A DNA stretch of 35,337 nucleotides from CAZMLC01 sp964567125 (lineage in GTDB: Bacteria > Verrucomicrobiota > Kiritimatiellia > RFP12 > UBA1067). The translations under genes were made by a program, and so were the position numbers. The notes under the pieces are model-generated. The model saw only the letters and a list, made by a program, of their open reading frames with translations, had not been told where the DNA came from and made no database searches. Positions 1 to 10,015 of the stretch are shown in pieces (the first letter of the stretch is position 1; each line of letters opens with the position of its first letter). The DNA is taken from positions 1 to 35,337 of the forward strand of contig CAZMLC010000022.1 in the NCBI GenBank assembly GCA_964567125.1. Reading direction: 5' to 3'.

Positions 1-945
1 CCGTGGCGACTCGGCACCAAGGATGCGACCCTCGCAAACTATGATCCAACCCGGCAGCCAACCCTCGCCACAGGCAAGCTCGACATTGGAGATCGTGGTG
101 AGGTCAAGACCGATGTATGGCGCGAAAGCGAAGAGCCTTTGGATTTCGTCACGCGTCTGCACCAGCAAACCTTAGCGTTAGGGAATATCAGCGGTACGGA
201 CTGGACAGCCGAACACCTCATCACATGGATTGACCGCCAAATCGACCACAGCGATATTCCTCTTTCCGAATCCGCAATTTTTCTGCGCAAGGCTATCGAC
301 GGGCTTATGGCGCGTTACGGATTGACCGATGTCGGACCGCTCGTTTTCGACCGCTTCCGTCTGCGCGATGCCATTGAAGACCGGATCGACGAACATCGGA
401 AAAGCGAACGCGCAATTGCCTATCAGCATTACCTTGCACTGGATTCCGTATTGACCGTCAGCGATGACAACGCGATAAACTTCAAGGACATTGCCTATGA
501 GCCGAGCTGGCTATACGATGGATCATTCCAATTCAAAAAGCACTACTTTGGAGCCAAGCCAGGGGAACTCAAGGAAGCCACAGCCGGCGGCGCGATAACG
601 GAGGAGTTTACCTGTGCGCAGTTCCTGGACGCACAGCTTCCCGAAATCCAATTCTGGGTACGCAACCTCGCACGTCGCACAACCTCCTTCCGTTTGCAGA
701 CTTCGACCGACTGGTTCTACCCCGACTTTGTCTGCCAGCTCACTGATGGCCGCATCCTCGTGGTTGAATATAAGGGCGGACACCTGCTGAACAGCCCCGA
801 TGCGCAGGAAAAGCGCGACATTGGTACCCTTTGGGCCGCACGAAGCAACGGTCGCTGCCTTTTCGTCATGCCATCCGATGGTAATTTTGATGAGATTGTG
901 AAGGCACTAAAAACTTCATCGTTTAAATCGCATATCTGCCAATGA
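1..945 (+). CDS. Type III-like restriction enzyme R subunit, C-terminal part
   Basis: The frame is open from the first base, so this is the last 314 residues of a longer protein whose start lies outside the window. The C-terminal part holds a PD-(D/E)xK nuclease signature: YPDFV, then VVEYKG about a dozen residues later (nt 724-774), giving the catalytic Asp, Glu and Lys. The helical region before it (LHQQTLALGN, then a stretch ending in AYQHYL) and the DGRILVVEYKGG block are typical of the C-terminal endonuclease region of type III restriction (Res) subunits or related DEAD-helicase nucleases. In that family the enzyme cuts unmethylated DNA after ATP-dependent translocation together with a Mod subunit. 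Neither the helicase part nor a Mod gene is visible here. The nuclease assignment is firm; the exact restriction type is inferred. Confidence 0.75.
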   Translation, partial: PWRLGTKDATLANYDPTRQPTLATGKLDIGDRGEVKTDVWRESEEPLDFVTRLHQQTLALGNISGTDWTAEHLITWIDRQIDHSDIPLSESAIFLRKAIDGLMARYGLTDVGPLVFDRFRLRDAIEDRIDEHRKSERAIAYQHYLALDSVLTVSDDNAINFKDIAYEPSWLYDGSFQFKKHYFGAKPGELKEATAGGAITEEFTCAQFLDAQLPEIQFWVRNLARRTTSFRLQTSTDWFYPDFVCQLTDGRILVVEYKGGHLLNSPDAQEKRDIGTLWAARSNGRCLFVMPSDGNFDEIVKALKTSSFKSHICQ

Positions 946-984
946 AAAAAACGTCGCTTTGATGATTCAAGCATGGAGATCGTC

Positions 985-1299
985 ATGAAAATTTCTCGCG
1001 CACAACGCGTTTCAGCCAGAGCAAAAACGCATCAATCGACGGATGAAGGACAGCATCTCAAGACGAACGACACGGATATTCTCGCACGCGCACAATCGCG
1101 CATCGCTTCACTGCGCAGCTGGTTTACATTGTGCGGAATCCTGATACTCATCGTAGGCGGAGTGGCGGCATTCGTACGGGGTATTGATGCCGTATTCGCC
1201 GCGATCAGCGGCTGTCTTATTTTGTTTGTGATCTATAACAGCCTTGCTTTACATATCGTATCAAAATCCACCTGCGCACTGTTGACGGAAAATCGCTGA
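985..1299 (+). CDS. Small two-helix membrane protein, unknown function
   Basis: A 104-residue protein with a charged, basic N-terminal third and two hydrophobic segments, about residues 46-64 and 70-88, so probably an inner-membrane hairpin with both ends in the cytoplasm. The ATG at 985 is preferred over the in-frame ATG at 973 because a GGAG lies at 975-978 with a 6-base spacer. It begins 39 bases after the restriction gene ends and could be cotranscribed with it. A perfect 10-bp inverted repeat overlaps its stop codon and probably ends transcription. I do not recognise a family. A role as an immunity or defence accessory protein is possible from position only and has no sequence support. 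Confidence 0.55.
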   Translation: MKISRAQRVSARAKTHQSTDEGQHLKTNDTDILARAQSRIASLRSWFTLCGILILIVGGVAAFVRGIDAVFAAISGCLILFVIYNSLALHIVSKSTCALLTENR

Positions 1300-1317
1300 C
1301 ACGAACACAGCGATTTT
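1289..1317 (+). terminator. Hairpin terminator over stop codon of small membrane gene
   Basis: AAAATCGCTG at 1289-1298 and CAGCGATTTT at 1308-1317 are perfect reverse complements with a 9-base loop. The TGA stop (1297-1299) sits in the 5' arm. The 3' arm ends in only four T, so it is a short-tailed intrinsic terminator. The A at its 5' side would let it act on the minus strand too. Confidence 0.6.
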
Positions 1318-1397
1318 GGCTAAAATAATGATCCTCCTGCATCGTGCCGACGATTGACGTACCCGCCACTTTTGTATTACTATCACATTCGGGTGGC

Positions 1398-1431
1398 CAA
1401 CGCGGTGGGACCATTCCCCGATACCGCGTTG
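1398..1431. repeat. Nested inverted repeat in convergent intergenic region
   Basis: CAACGCGGT (1398-1406) and ACCGCGTTG (1423-1431) are perfect inverted copies. Between them GGGA and TCCC can pair around a CCAT loop, with CGAT left as a bulge. There is no T-run. It lies between two converging genes and just before the 22-bp tandem repeat. The rest of 1318-1701 has no gene I can support: the open frames there do not keep a repeat-compatible reading frame and resemble nothing known to me. Confidence 0.5.
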
Positions 1432-1461
1432 AGTTGCCGGTGGATGAGGGTCTGTCGATTT

Positions 1462-1615
1462 GCTCGAACGTGGTCCAAAACGAGCACGTCCGTGGTCCGG
1501 AGCTAGCACGAACGTGGCCCGGAGCTAGCACGTCCGTGGTCCGGATCTGGCACGTCCGTGGTCCGGATCTGGCACGTCCGTGGTCCGGAACTGGCACGAA
1601 CGTGGGCGGCCAAGA
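1462..1615. repeat. 22-bp tandem repeat, about seven copies
   Basis: Seven consecutive 22-bp units start at 1462, 1484, 1506, 1528, 1550, 1572 and 1594. The core is GCACGTCCGTGGTCCGGA plus four variable bases (GCTA, TCTG or ACTG). Units 4 and 5 are identical; units 3 and 7 have AA in place of TC at positions 6-7 of the unit; the first and last units are degenerate. The period is not a multiple of three, which argues against coding. Each unit contains the palindrome TCCGGA. It sits downstream of both flanking genes, which converge here. Confidence 0.85.
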
Positions 1616-1701
1616 CCACGGGCGTGCGCCAATTGAACCTCGAAGCTGGACGTGATGTCGCTGCCCCATCTGCGGATGAACTGTAATCAAAGGAGAGTCC
1701 A

Positions 1702-4700
1702 CTATTCCATTCTCTCCACCTTCAAGTCTTCGACGATCAAGGTGCCAGCCGGACCGTTTAAGCCAGCCTCGACAACAAGTTCAATCAATTTTTCTGGAAC
1801 CGTTATGTCCACGGAATAGGCTTGCATCGGCGTAGTGCCGAAGGGCATGGACGTTGTGATGTAGCTAGAACCAGAGCTTGTGCGGACTGACCAGCGCAGA
1901 CAGCCCGTCATCCAATTCTCTTTACCGCGCTGGACATCCTGACCGCTCAGACGTCCGCTGAAACGCCACCGCGTACCCGGTTTAAAGGATTCAGCATCGA
2001 GTTTTTGCCGCGCCAGCAGGTATTTGTCTGCCTCGCCTTGAATCTGAAGCGTCTTGCCGCAGACCCAGGCGCGCGGCGGCAGATTCCATCCGTCAAAGTA
2101 GCGCACCTCTGGACGCAGCGCATTGCGCGGAGCAACCGTGGTCTCATCCGCACTGATGCTCAGGGAGAGTCCCACGCCTTTGACAAGCTCCTGCAACGCG
2201 GGTTCCTTCATCTGCCCATCCTGCCACGCGATGAAGAAGAAGTTGTGTAAGGCGAAGAGTCGCAGTGGGAAGCGCGCAAGCGGTTGTAGATCGCGCATGT
2301 CCAGACGCGCACCGGCGGTGGTCGTCACCTGCACGCGATCGACAGGCTGTTCGCAGACACCGAAGCGTCCATTCGTGATACTTCCGCATGCGACCTCGCG
2401 TCCCTCCTTGAAGTAGCGTATCTGCTGCACATCATCGGGCAGCACAAACTGGTCGGCGAGGAAGACGCTCCCCGCATCGGCGGCGTGCGTAGCATGCAGC
2501 GTGGTGGTGAGACGGAAGGCCGGAGATTCGTCGAAGACATACGCCGTGAAGTAGCGGATCGGCAGGTGCATTTTGTCGAAACGGTACATGCCGCGCAGTT
2601 CGCCCGCAAAGGTCAGGATTGTTTTTGCGCCCTCGCGCTGGATCCGCACCTCGGCTTCAACATCGCTCTCGCGTTCATACCGCACCTTGCCGTATCCACG
2701 GTCGGTGTAGAGGCTCTCGCTAGCGATCAGCGCAGTGCCATCCTTGCGCCAGAAGCCGGAGAGCGCGCCGTTGCGTTTGAGCTGCACGCGATAGTGCGCA
2801 TTCTCATAGCACCAGCCGCCACTGGAAGGCGTGAGCCGCGCGGACGTCGTATCCGGCGACGCCGCAACGCTCCGCTCCGCGCGCACGGCCAGCCGCAACA
2901 CGGGCTTCTGCCACGTTGCGGCAGCCACGAGGCCTGTCACACTGCCTGCATGATCGAGCAGCTGCACCGAGCCCGGCGCTGCATCCGACTCCAGATAGAA
3001 CGCGGCGACTGCGCCGTTGACCAGCCCGCCGAACGAGGCCGTGTCGGGTGTCCATCCAAACGGATGGAGGCGCGAATCCCACAGCACGGCATCGCCTTGC
3101 GGATACCGATAGATTGAGCCGACCACGCCTTCAAAATGGGGATGCCGTACGCGGAAAGGACTTGCAAAACACCCTTCGTGCGCAGCGGCGAACCACGTGG
3201 TCGCGCCGCTTAAATCCATGCTGAGCTGGATGCCCGGAATTGGCTCGGGCTGCCACGCGGCTTCGACCTCCATAGCTCCATCCGCGCGGTTCCGCACCGC
3301 GATGACGAGCTGATTCGTACCCACAGTGTAGGCGCGCGTCGCGGACTGCGCATCCTTCACAATGGCGCTGCTTGTCCGCGGCATCTGCAACGCCTCGGGT
3401 ACACGGATGCTGAGTTTCTCCAGTAGCTCCGCAGGTTCTCTCCACGGCAACGCGGCTGAGCGCAGAACCGGAACCTCGGCAGGAACTGTCGGGCAGGATT
3501 CCGCGACTGAACGGAAGACCGTATAGCCGAACGCTGGCAATGAAAAGGCGATACGCCCCTGCTCAATCGTCTGTTTTGCGCCAGTCTGAACGTCGTAGAC
3601 CGAACCTGCGAGGCTGGCCTCTGTCAACGTACCCTGAACTGCCACGGGATTCAGGTTGATGACCACCACGCTGGTCCGCGCACCGCTCCGCACGCAGGTG
3701 AAAACGCCCTCCGGCGCCTGTGTGGAGAGGTAATCGACCGCGCCGGTGTTGAGTTCTTCCAGCGCGCTGCGAATTTTCAGGATATGCGCCACGTCCGCAT
3801 ATTCGCCATCCTCCATCTCCTGATAGACCATCGGGAAGCCATCGATCCACGCCGTGAGGGCAAAAAGCGCCAACTGGGCAGAACGTCCATACCAGAGCAC
3901 CGAGCGCAAACTATCGTGGCTTTCGATGTGGCGCATGCGGATCAGGTCCGGCACCTCCGCATAATGTTGTTCATGCAACCATTGCCGCAGATGATTGACA
4001 AAGGGACCGGGCAGCATCTTGCGCGCCCCATGCAATACCTCGTAGCAGAGCCGGAAATCATAGGTGGCATCGCTGATGGTGCCGTGGATGCTGTCGCCCG
4101 CCTCCGCGAGATTCGCGCCATCCGGGCAGACGGACTTTACAGCACGCCGCAGCGCCTTTTGCATGGCGAGTCCGCCTTGCGACTGCGCATGGCTGGCCCG
4201 CGCATAGGGAATGGCGGGATTCCAGTTTTCCTCCTTGCTGCCGCCGCACGCATCGATGCGCAGACCATCGAGCCCGTATTCGCGCGTGTAGAAACGCACG
4301 ACCTCACTCATGTAATCAATCCAGGTCGGCCAATTGAAATCGAAGCACCAGTAATCGAGCGTGGAACCATCCTCGCGCTGAACCAGCCATTCGGGATGCT
4401 GCACCGCACGCGAATAGGTGTTGCGGCCGCCATGCGGTACGCAGTCCTGCCAGACGCGCATGCCCAACCGCTTGGCTTCCGCTGTAAAGGCCTTGTAGTC
4501 ATCGGGCGTACCGAGACCTTTGGCCAGTTTGTAGTAATCGCGCGGCGAATAGACGGATTCATCCTCGACAGGCAGAACCCAGATCGCATTGCACCCGAGA
4601 TTGCGGATGTGCGGCAACAGCGCGCGTGCCGCTTGAAAACCACCCAAGTCGCGAAACATGGAGCCTGTCGTGCCGCCGGGATGCAGGGAGTAGAGCAGCG

Positions 4701-5517
4701 TCGACTTGAGCCATGCAGGACGATCCGTCGGCACGACCTGCCCCACCTGCTCAAACCAGTTCTTCATGCTGCGCAACGCGGTTTCGGAATCGCCTTTTAC
4801 AAAGCAGGTCCACGCGTCGCCGATTTCAAGCGGCACGCCCTTGCGCACATGTCCGCGCGTATGAAACGCCTGAACAATCTCAAGCCCCTGCTCGCGCTCC
4901 GTCACAGAAATATTACTGTGATCGGCATACGGAACGCTCTGATCCGCGGTCCAGAAGGCTGAGATCCCCGTGCCGAGATCCGCAATCACAACCGGGGGCG
5001 ATCCGCCCTGATGCTGCACGCGTCCGTCTTTAAACACACTACAGGGAACTTTAACCGCGGGAAAGCGTCCCGGCAGGCGATAACACCCTGACGCCGCAAG
5101 CGGGAAGAACCCTTCACGGAACCAGAAGGAGCGAATCTTGGTGGGCGTATCCAGCGTCCAGGTGAGCCAGAATTTTTGACGGATCATCTGTTTTTCAGGA
5201 AGACAGGTGGTTTGCATCTCGATCAACCAGGGGCCCCACGTCATGCGCGTCACGGCGGTGTCGCGGTCGCGCTGCTCAAGTCCCGTGACCTGAAAAAGCG
5301 AATTGCTATTCGAGCGCCAGCCGCGATCCTCCTGAATATCCAGCACGCGCTTGCCCTCTGCCTGCGCACGGATTGTCGCACCATCGATTGTGATGGAGGT
5401 GATCGTGCCGGAATCGCTATCGAGGCTGACGGTAAAAGGCTCCGTGCCCAACTTGATCTCACTGCCGGCAAAGAGCGTCGAGCCCAGCAGCAGGTTCAGT
5501 ATCACCATACGCTTCAT
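1702..5517 (-). CDS. Secreted GH13-like alpha-glucanase with large beta-domains
   Basis: About 1271 residues with a signal peptide (KRMVILNLLLGSTLFAG). The first ~270 residues look like a beta-sandwich. A TIM barrel of the alpha-amylase superfamily spans about 272-600. Counting from an ATG at 5523, the catalytic residues are visible: nucleophile D424 in GLRIDACGG, acid/base E474 in NLAEAGDS, and the third Asp D537 in HIESHDS. The last ~640 residues are beta-rich, without a family I recognise, and may bind polysaccharide. In the family this fold hydrolyses or transfers alpha-glucosidic bonds; the substrate here is unknown. ATG at 5517 is chosen because AAGGA lies 6 bases upstream; the ATG at 5523 directly abuts that site. 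It is the last gene of the operon, 21 bases after the lyase gene. Confidence 0.8.
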   Translation of the reverse strand: MKRMVILNLLLGSTLFAGSEIKLGTEPFTVSLDSDSGTITSITIDGATIRAQAEGKRVLDIQEDRGWRSNSNSLFQVTGLEQRDRDTAVTRMTWGPWLIEMQTTCLPEKQMIRQKFWLTWTLDTPTKIRSFWFREGFFPLAASGCYRLPGRFPAVKVPCSVFKDGRVQHQGGSPPVVIADLGTGISAFWTADQSVPYADHSNISVTEREQGLEIVQAFHTRGHVRKGVPLEIGDAWTCFVKGDSETALRSMKNWFEQVGQVVPTDRPAWLKSTLLYSLHPGGTTGSMFRDLGGFQAARALLPHIRNLGCNAIWVLPVEDESVYSPRDYYKLAKGLGTPDDYKAFTAEAKRLGMRVWQDCVPHGGRNTYSRAVQHPEWLVQREDGSTLDYWCFDFNWPTWIDYMSEVVRFYTREYGLDGLRIDACGGSKEENWNPAIPYARASHAQSQGGLAMQKALRRAVKSVCPDGANLAEAGDSIHGTISDATYDFRLCYEVLHGARKMLPGPFVNHLRQWLHEQHYAEVPDLIRMRHIESHDSLRSVLWYGRSAQLALFALTAWIDGFPMVYQEMEDGEYADVAHILKIRSALEELNTGAVDYLSTQAPEGVFTCVRSGARTSVVVINLNPVAVQGTLTEASLAGSVYDVQTGAKQTIEQGRIAFSLPAFGYTVFRSVAESCPTVPAEVPVLRSAALPWREPAELLEKLSIRVPEALQMPRTSSAIVKDAQSATRAYTVGTNQLVIAVRNRADGAMEVEAAWQPEPIPGIQLSMDLSGATTWFAAAHEGCFASPFRVRHPHFEGVVGSIYRYPQGDAVLWDSRLHPFGWTPDTASFGGLVNGAVAAFYLESDAAPGSVQLLDHAGSVTGLVAAATWQKPVLRLAVRAERSVAASPDTTSARLTPSSGGWCYENAHYRVQLKRNGALSGFWRKDGTALIASESLYTDRGYGKVRYERESDVEAEVRIQREGAKTILTFAGELRGMYRFDKMHLPIRYFTAYVFDESPAFRLTTTLHATHAADAGSVFLADQFVLPDDVQQIRYFKEGREVACGSITNGRFGVCEQPVDRVQVTTTAGARLDMRDLQPLARFPLRLFALHNFFFIAWQDGQMKEPALQELVKGVGLSLSISADETTVAPRNALRPEVRYFDGWNLPPRAWVCGKTLQIQGEADKYLLARQKLDAESFKPGTRWRFSGRLSGQDVQRGKENWMTGCLRWSVRTSSGSSYITTSMPFGTTPMQAYSVDITVPEKLIELVVEAGLNGPAGTLIVEDLKVERME

Positions 5518-5538
5518 GATCATTCCTTTTCTCTACGC

Positions 5539-7730
5539 TTACTTGCGAAACAAGACCGGGCCGTCCAGTGTCATGCCCATCCACGTGGCGGTCTGCACAC
5601 CCTGCTTGCGGAAGGCGATGGCGCACGTTTCCCTACCGCGCGTCAGCTGCACGCCGATCGCGGTCGCGGTCTCCACGCGCTTTGCGTTCCAGAGGCCATG
5701 TGCAGCATCCTTCTGCTGCGGTTGCAAGACGATCAGATTCTGGCTGGTCAGGCAGGGCTCGGTCGTCGCCTCCAAATGCCAATGCGTCGGAAAAGGCTTC
5801 TTGCTGTGCGACCATTCGCGCGGCGGCGGATTGAAGCCCTCGCTCTGCGCCAAGCGCAAGGGTTTTGCACCCAGATACTGAATGGTCAAAACACTGTTTG
5901 AACCTTGCACAACAGCCTGCTGCGCATCAGCCTGAACAGCAAACGCGCTCAAGGCATGGAGCATAAAGGTGTAGGGCACAGGCTGGGGCGCCGCGAAATC
6001 GTCATAGATCACGATCACATCGGGCTTGGCAAAGAGAATCGCACGCTCAGCGCGCGTCACGAGTCCGGTATAGGCAGCCGTGGCTTCGCCGCGCACGTAA
6101 TCGTAAGCCGGAGTCAACTGGGAATCGACAATGCTACCGGTCGAAAGATAAGAGGCTTTGCGTTGCCCACATGCGTTGACGAGCACGCTGTTCTGCGCCC
6201 AGGTGGAGTGCACATACTCGTAATGGAATTTGCTGCCATGCAGATCGCGATAACAGTTGGCCGGCAGCAGGCACTCGCCAAAGGCATTGAGCTGGAACCC
6301 TAACTGCGCGTTGTGTCCATGGCTCTGCGTTCCAAACGGATCCGCCTTGAAGAGCAGATGCACATCGGTTGCGCTGTTCGTCAGCGTGGTATGCAGACTC
6401 GCGAGTCCGGTACCGCGGAAGATCTTGGAGACAGGACGCTCAGTCGGTGCGTGCTGCTGCGGTAGAGGCGGCAGATTCGCTGCATAGAGCAAACCCTGCC
6501 AGCCGCCGACCTCGCGCGTCCGAGTTGCATCCAGCCACCAGGCCCATTCCGCCGCAGCCGGCGTCTTACTCATGCGGGCGAAATAGTAGACAAAGGGACA
6601 GCCCACAGGACGGAAGGAGAGATCGCCCATGCCGGCATTCGGCGACCCCGGCGGCATCAGGTAGAGCGGCAGATCACCGACTTCCGCGAAAAAGGGCTTC
6701 TTCATGCCGTCGATCTGCAAGGCGCTGTGCGCGAACTGCATCCACGTCACCACTTTGCTCAAGTAGCCGGACATGTAACTCAGACCCTCATGCCAGCCAC
6801 CATCGTCGTCGGACCAGACCGGATAGACCGCATAGAATTTGTTGACGGCATAATCAAGCCACATCTCGGACTCGGGAATTTCGCCGTACAGCGCAATCGC
6901 CACCTCCGCCAGCTTGTGCCACACGCGATTGCCATGGCTGTTGTAGGGCCGCGTCAAATGACCGTTACCGTACCCGATCTCGCCGCTTGACCACGCATCG
7001 TTACCGCGGCGCTGCCACATTTTGCGAAAAGCCGCGCGATCGGCTTCCGAAAGCGTATCGTAGGCCCAGTCGTACGCGCGGACCGGATGGTAGAGCATGG
7101 CCTTACCCGCTTCACAGTTCAGGCGGAAGTTACTCGGTCCATCGGGATTCCAGGCCGCGAGGGCCATCACAAAACGACGGGCAGGTTCTCGGTATTTTTC
7201 ATTCTGGGAGATCATCCAGACAAAGGCGATCAGCTCGGCCTCCTGGCCTGCCTTGTCGGACTGGATCCGGTTCGGCCACCAGTTCTGTACCGCCTCGACG
7301 TTCTCCTTGTCGCGCGCCGACCCCATGGCGGTGGGTTCTGGCGTCGGACCGCGCGCGATCGTACGATCCGCGTCGCGCGTCATCTGCGCGAAAATCTTTT
7401 GCAACGCCGGTTCCGTGCGAATGCGCGCGCGGATCTTCGGCAAATCCTCCGGTCGCAGAAAAAGGCGCGGATGCATCGCGGGCACGCGGGCACGCTGTTC
7501 GGCAACCGTCGGCATCGGAAAATCGATAGCCTTTTCCGGCACGCGCACGGAGCGGACGTTGCCCCATCCCTCCGCGCCTTTCACGCGCCAATACCACGTA
7601 CCTGGCGCAAAGACCGAGGAATGGGTATAGACGCACCAGGGGATATTCGAGATGGTCGTTGCCTCCGTGAACTGCGGCGTGCGCGACCATTGCACGGTAT
7701 AGGTTTTCACGCGTTTGTCGTGCACCCAGG
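5539..7730 (-). CDS. Secreted heparinase II/III-type lyase (DUF4962-like), start lost in gap
   Basis: About 730 residues are visible. The true start is missing in the 100-N gap, and the open frame beyond the gap is only an out-of-frame shadow of the next gene. The visible N-terminus is a fibronectin-like strand set (TPQF, then APGTWYWRVKG), followed by HPRLFLRPEDLPKIRARI, as in DUF4962 proteins. An alpha-helical toroid follows with NSHGNRVWHK (near nt 6930), then a heparinase II/III beta-domain with GTQSHGHNAQLGF (near nt 6320) and WAQNSVLVN. Such proteins cleave uronic-acid polysaccharides by beta-elimination in the periplasm or outside. Asn and His in NSHGN and His in SHGHN are the likely active-site residues by family analogy. 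The substrate cannot be read from the sequence. It is cotranscribed with its neighbours. Confidence 0.8.
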
Positions 7731-7830
7731 NNNNNNNNNNNNNNNNNNNNNNNNNNNNNNNNNNNNNNNNNNNNNNNNNNNNNNNNNNNNNNNNNNNNNN
7801 NNNNNNNNNNNNNNNNNNNNNNNNNNNNNN
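7731..7830. other. Assembly gap (100 N) across a gene boundary
   Basis: One hundred N, the usual placeholder for a gap of unknown length. The 3' end of the upstream clan-A hydrolase and the 5' end of the heparinase-type lyase are both lost here. Reading frames that span it are not meaningful. Confidence 0.95.
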
Positions 7831-9995
7831 CCGGCAGGCACCGTGTCGCTCACGATTGTCCCGAGGCGCGCATACCAGGCCAGCCACGTCCAGTCGGTCC
7901 GGTTGAACGGCATCTTGGCGCGCATCGTGTTCAGCGCTTTTTCCGGCAATGCGAGCGTATAGCTCTTTGTGAGCGGTGCCAAATCGCCGCGGAGAAAGAG
8001 ACAGATCGACGCGCGTTCCGCAGCCTGCGACAGCGGGTCGCCGATCATGTCGAAATAGCCGAGCGCCGGAGCCTGCGCCTGCTCCACGGCTTCGCGCTGA
8101 TGGCTGTAGGCAAAGCGCCAGATGCCCCCCCAGTCCTGCAGAGCGCCCAACGCGCCGGTGACGATACCCCCGACGCCGCGGAACTGGCCGGGCGCGGAGA
8201 AATTGTACTCTGTAATGGTAAAGGGCTTGTTGATCAGGCGACGGAAGACCACATCCTGCGCGCCCATGTTTTTCCCTTTGAGAGGATTCGTGTTTTCGCA
8301 GGAACTGGGAAGCTGCCAATCCTTTTCCAGAAACTGCGGATGGTCAACGTAAAAGTGGTCGTCGACATAGTCAAAACACGCCGTGCGCGGAATCTGATCC
8401 ACCGCATGATTGGTCCAGCAGCTCATATCCGTGATGAGAGCGCGGCACTTCAGTTCCTCGCGCAGGAACGCCTTGGCCCGCGCCACAAATTTAATCTCCA
8501 TATCCTTCAGGAAGAGCGTAAAGGCCGTATGCTTGCGATTGCGCACCCACATCGACTCCGGCAGGCTGTCGTCAATATCCGCGTAGGCGGAAGGCTCGCT
8601 TTTTTTCTTCTCTGCTAGCCACGCGGACCACGCCTGTTTCCATTCAGGGATCGAGCGCATCAGATCGAGAAAGTTTCCGAAATTACCCTCGTTGACAATC
8701 GCGAGCCAGGCCAGTGCCGGCTCCTCCGCATAGCAACGTCCCGTATGCGGATTCACATGCCTCAGCCACTGCCGCGTGAACTGCTTCAAGTTCTCCCAGG
8801 CGCCCTCGTGCACAGCGACCAGAATCTTGTACTCATTCATGCCGATATATCCCGGACGATCGATGCCCACGGTCTTCCACTGCACGGGTCGCGACACATA
8901 GAGATCCGTCGTGATGTAGAGCCCCTCGGCGATACAGGCGGCGATCAGCGCATCCCACTTCGCGATCTGATCCGCATTGAGCGTGGTCTGATCCGCGGAA
9001 CCCTCGACAAAGCCGCCATCATGATGGTGGATACGAATCGCGTTGTAGCCCAACCGCGCCAGCCGTTTGGCCAATCGTTTGGCCACATCAGCCTCGACAA
9101 AATTGGCGGAAAAACAGAGGTTGACGCCATAGAAACGCTGCATCACCCCCGGCTTCTTTTCGAATTCAAAGTGCGGTCCTTTGGCCAGCACGTACCCATA
9201 CTTGCCTGCGGGTTTATCGTGAAGTCCCAGCGTCGAGAAGTCCAGCGCAGAGCCCTCATCGATATCCAGATCCGCGCGGAAGGGAATCCAATCAGCACCG
9301 GCCTGCAGAATCACCGGAGCATCGAAGACCAGTTTTTCGCGCGCACTTGTGACCACGTCAAAGGCGAGCTGCCACGGTTCACCTTTCTTGAAGCACCGCG
9401 CTTCACCATTGTGCCCGATCCGCACACTGAAATGCGGAGACCACTGGCGGTCATCCTGAATCATCACCTCGGTCGGTTCCGCAAAGAGAAAGGTGATTGC
9501 ACGCCCCTGGACAGAGGTCAGCGTCAACCGTTTCACTTTGCCTGAAACTAAGGACAAACCGTCGCGCGTCTGCGGAAATTTTCCCGCCGCAGTGTCAGTC
9601 TGCCACGTACCGCCTGCAAAGGCGGCCTCCGTGACGGTCAGTCCAGCACCCAGGACATTCAGCTTACGATCCGCAGTCGCGGAAAAGACATACGTCACAT
9701 GAATAGCACCCGTCGCAGGATCCTGCTTGAAGATTCCTTTTCCGGTCATAAACGGCTGGTTGTCCTCTTTAAATGCGAACGGGAACGAGCCGTCCGGATC
9801 CGAGATGACACGACTCGTTCCGGCACCGCTACCCGCCCAGTTTTCCAGAAAATAACGGGGCTGAAGTTCCGTTTCCATGGATGCGATCTTCAGCGTAGCG
9901 CCCAAGGTCGCCGAGATTTCCGCAGTGTACCCGACATGAGTCGACGCACCGATGGCCACAGCCAGTACCAGCGCAGATGATAAATGCATTTTCAT
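7831..9995 (-). CDS. Secreted clan GH-A glycoside hydrolase (GH5-like), end lost in gap
   Basis: About 721 residues are visible from a signal peptide (KMHLSSALVLAVAIGASTHVG); the C-terminus falls in the gap. A beta-sandwich (about residues 25-280) precedes a TIM barrel that opens with FYGVNLCF and LGYNAIRIHHHD. The clan-A pair of glutamates is visible: acid/base E436 after Asn in WLAIVNEGN and nucleophile E596 in FTITEYNFS. This arrangement is typical of GH5, GH42 and related retaining enzymes acting on beta- or alpha-linked polysaccharides; I cannot fix the family number. The ATG at 9995 has a strong GGAAGGAA about 6 bases upstream. It starts 20 bases after the DUF4091 gene ends, supporting one operon. 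Confidence 0.75.
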
Positions 9996-10015
9996 TTGTT
10001 TTCCTTCCTCACACC

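Noticed and set aside
1344..1655. 103-residue open frame across the 22-bp repeat
   Set aside because: The repeat period is not a multiple of three, there is no ribosome site, and the product looks like translated repeat.
7831..8319. Extension of the heparinase-type frame through the gap
   Set aside because: Sequence beyond the gap is Arg/Ala-rich nonsense overlapping the well-supported clan-A hydrolase in another frame.
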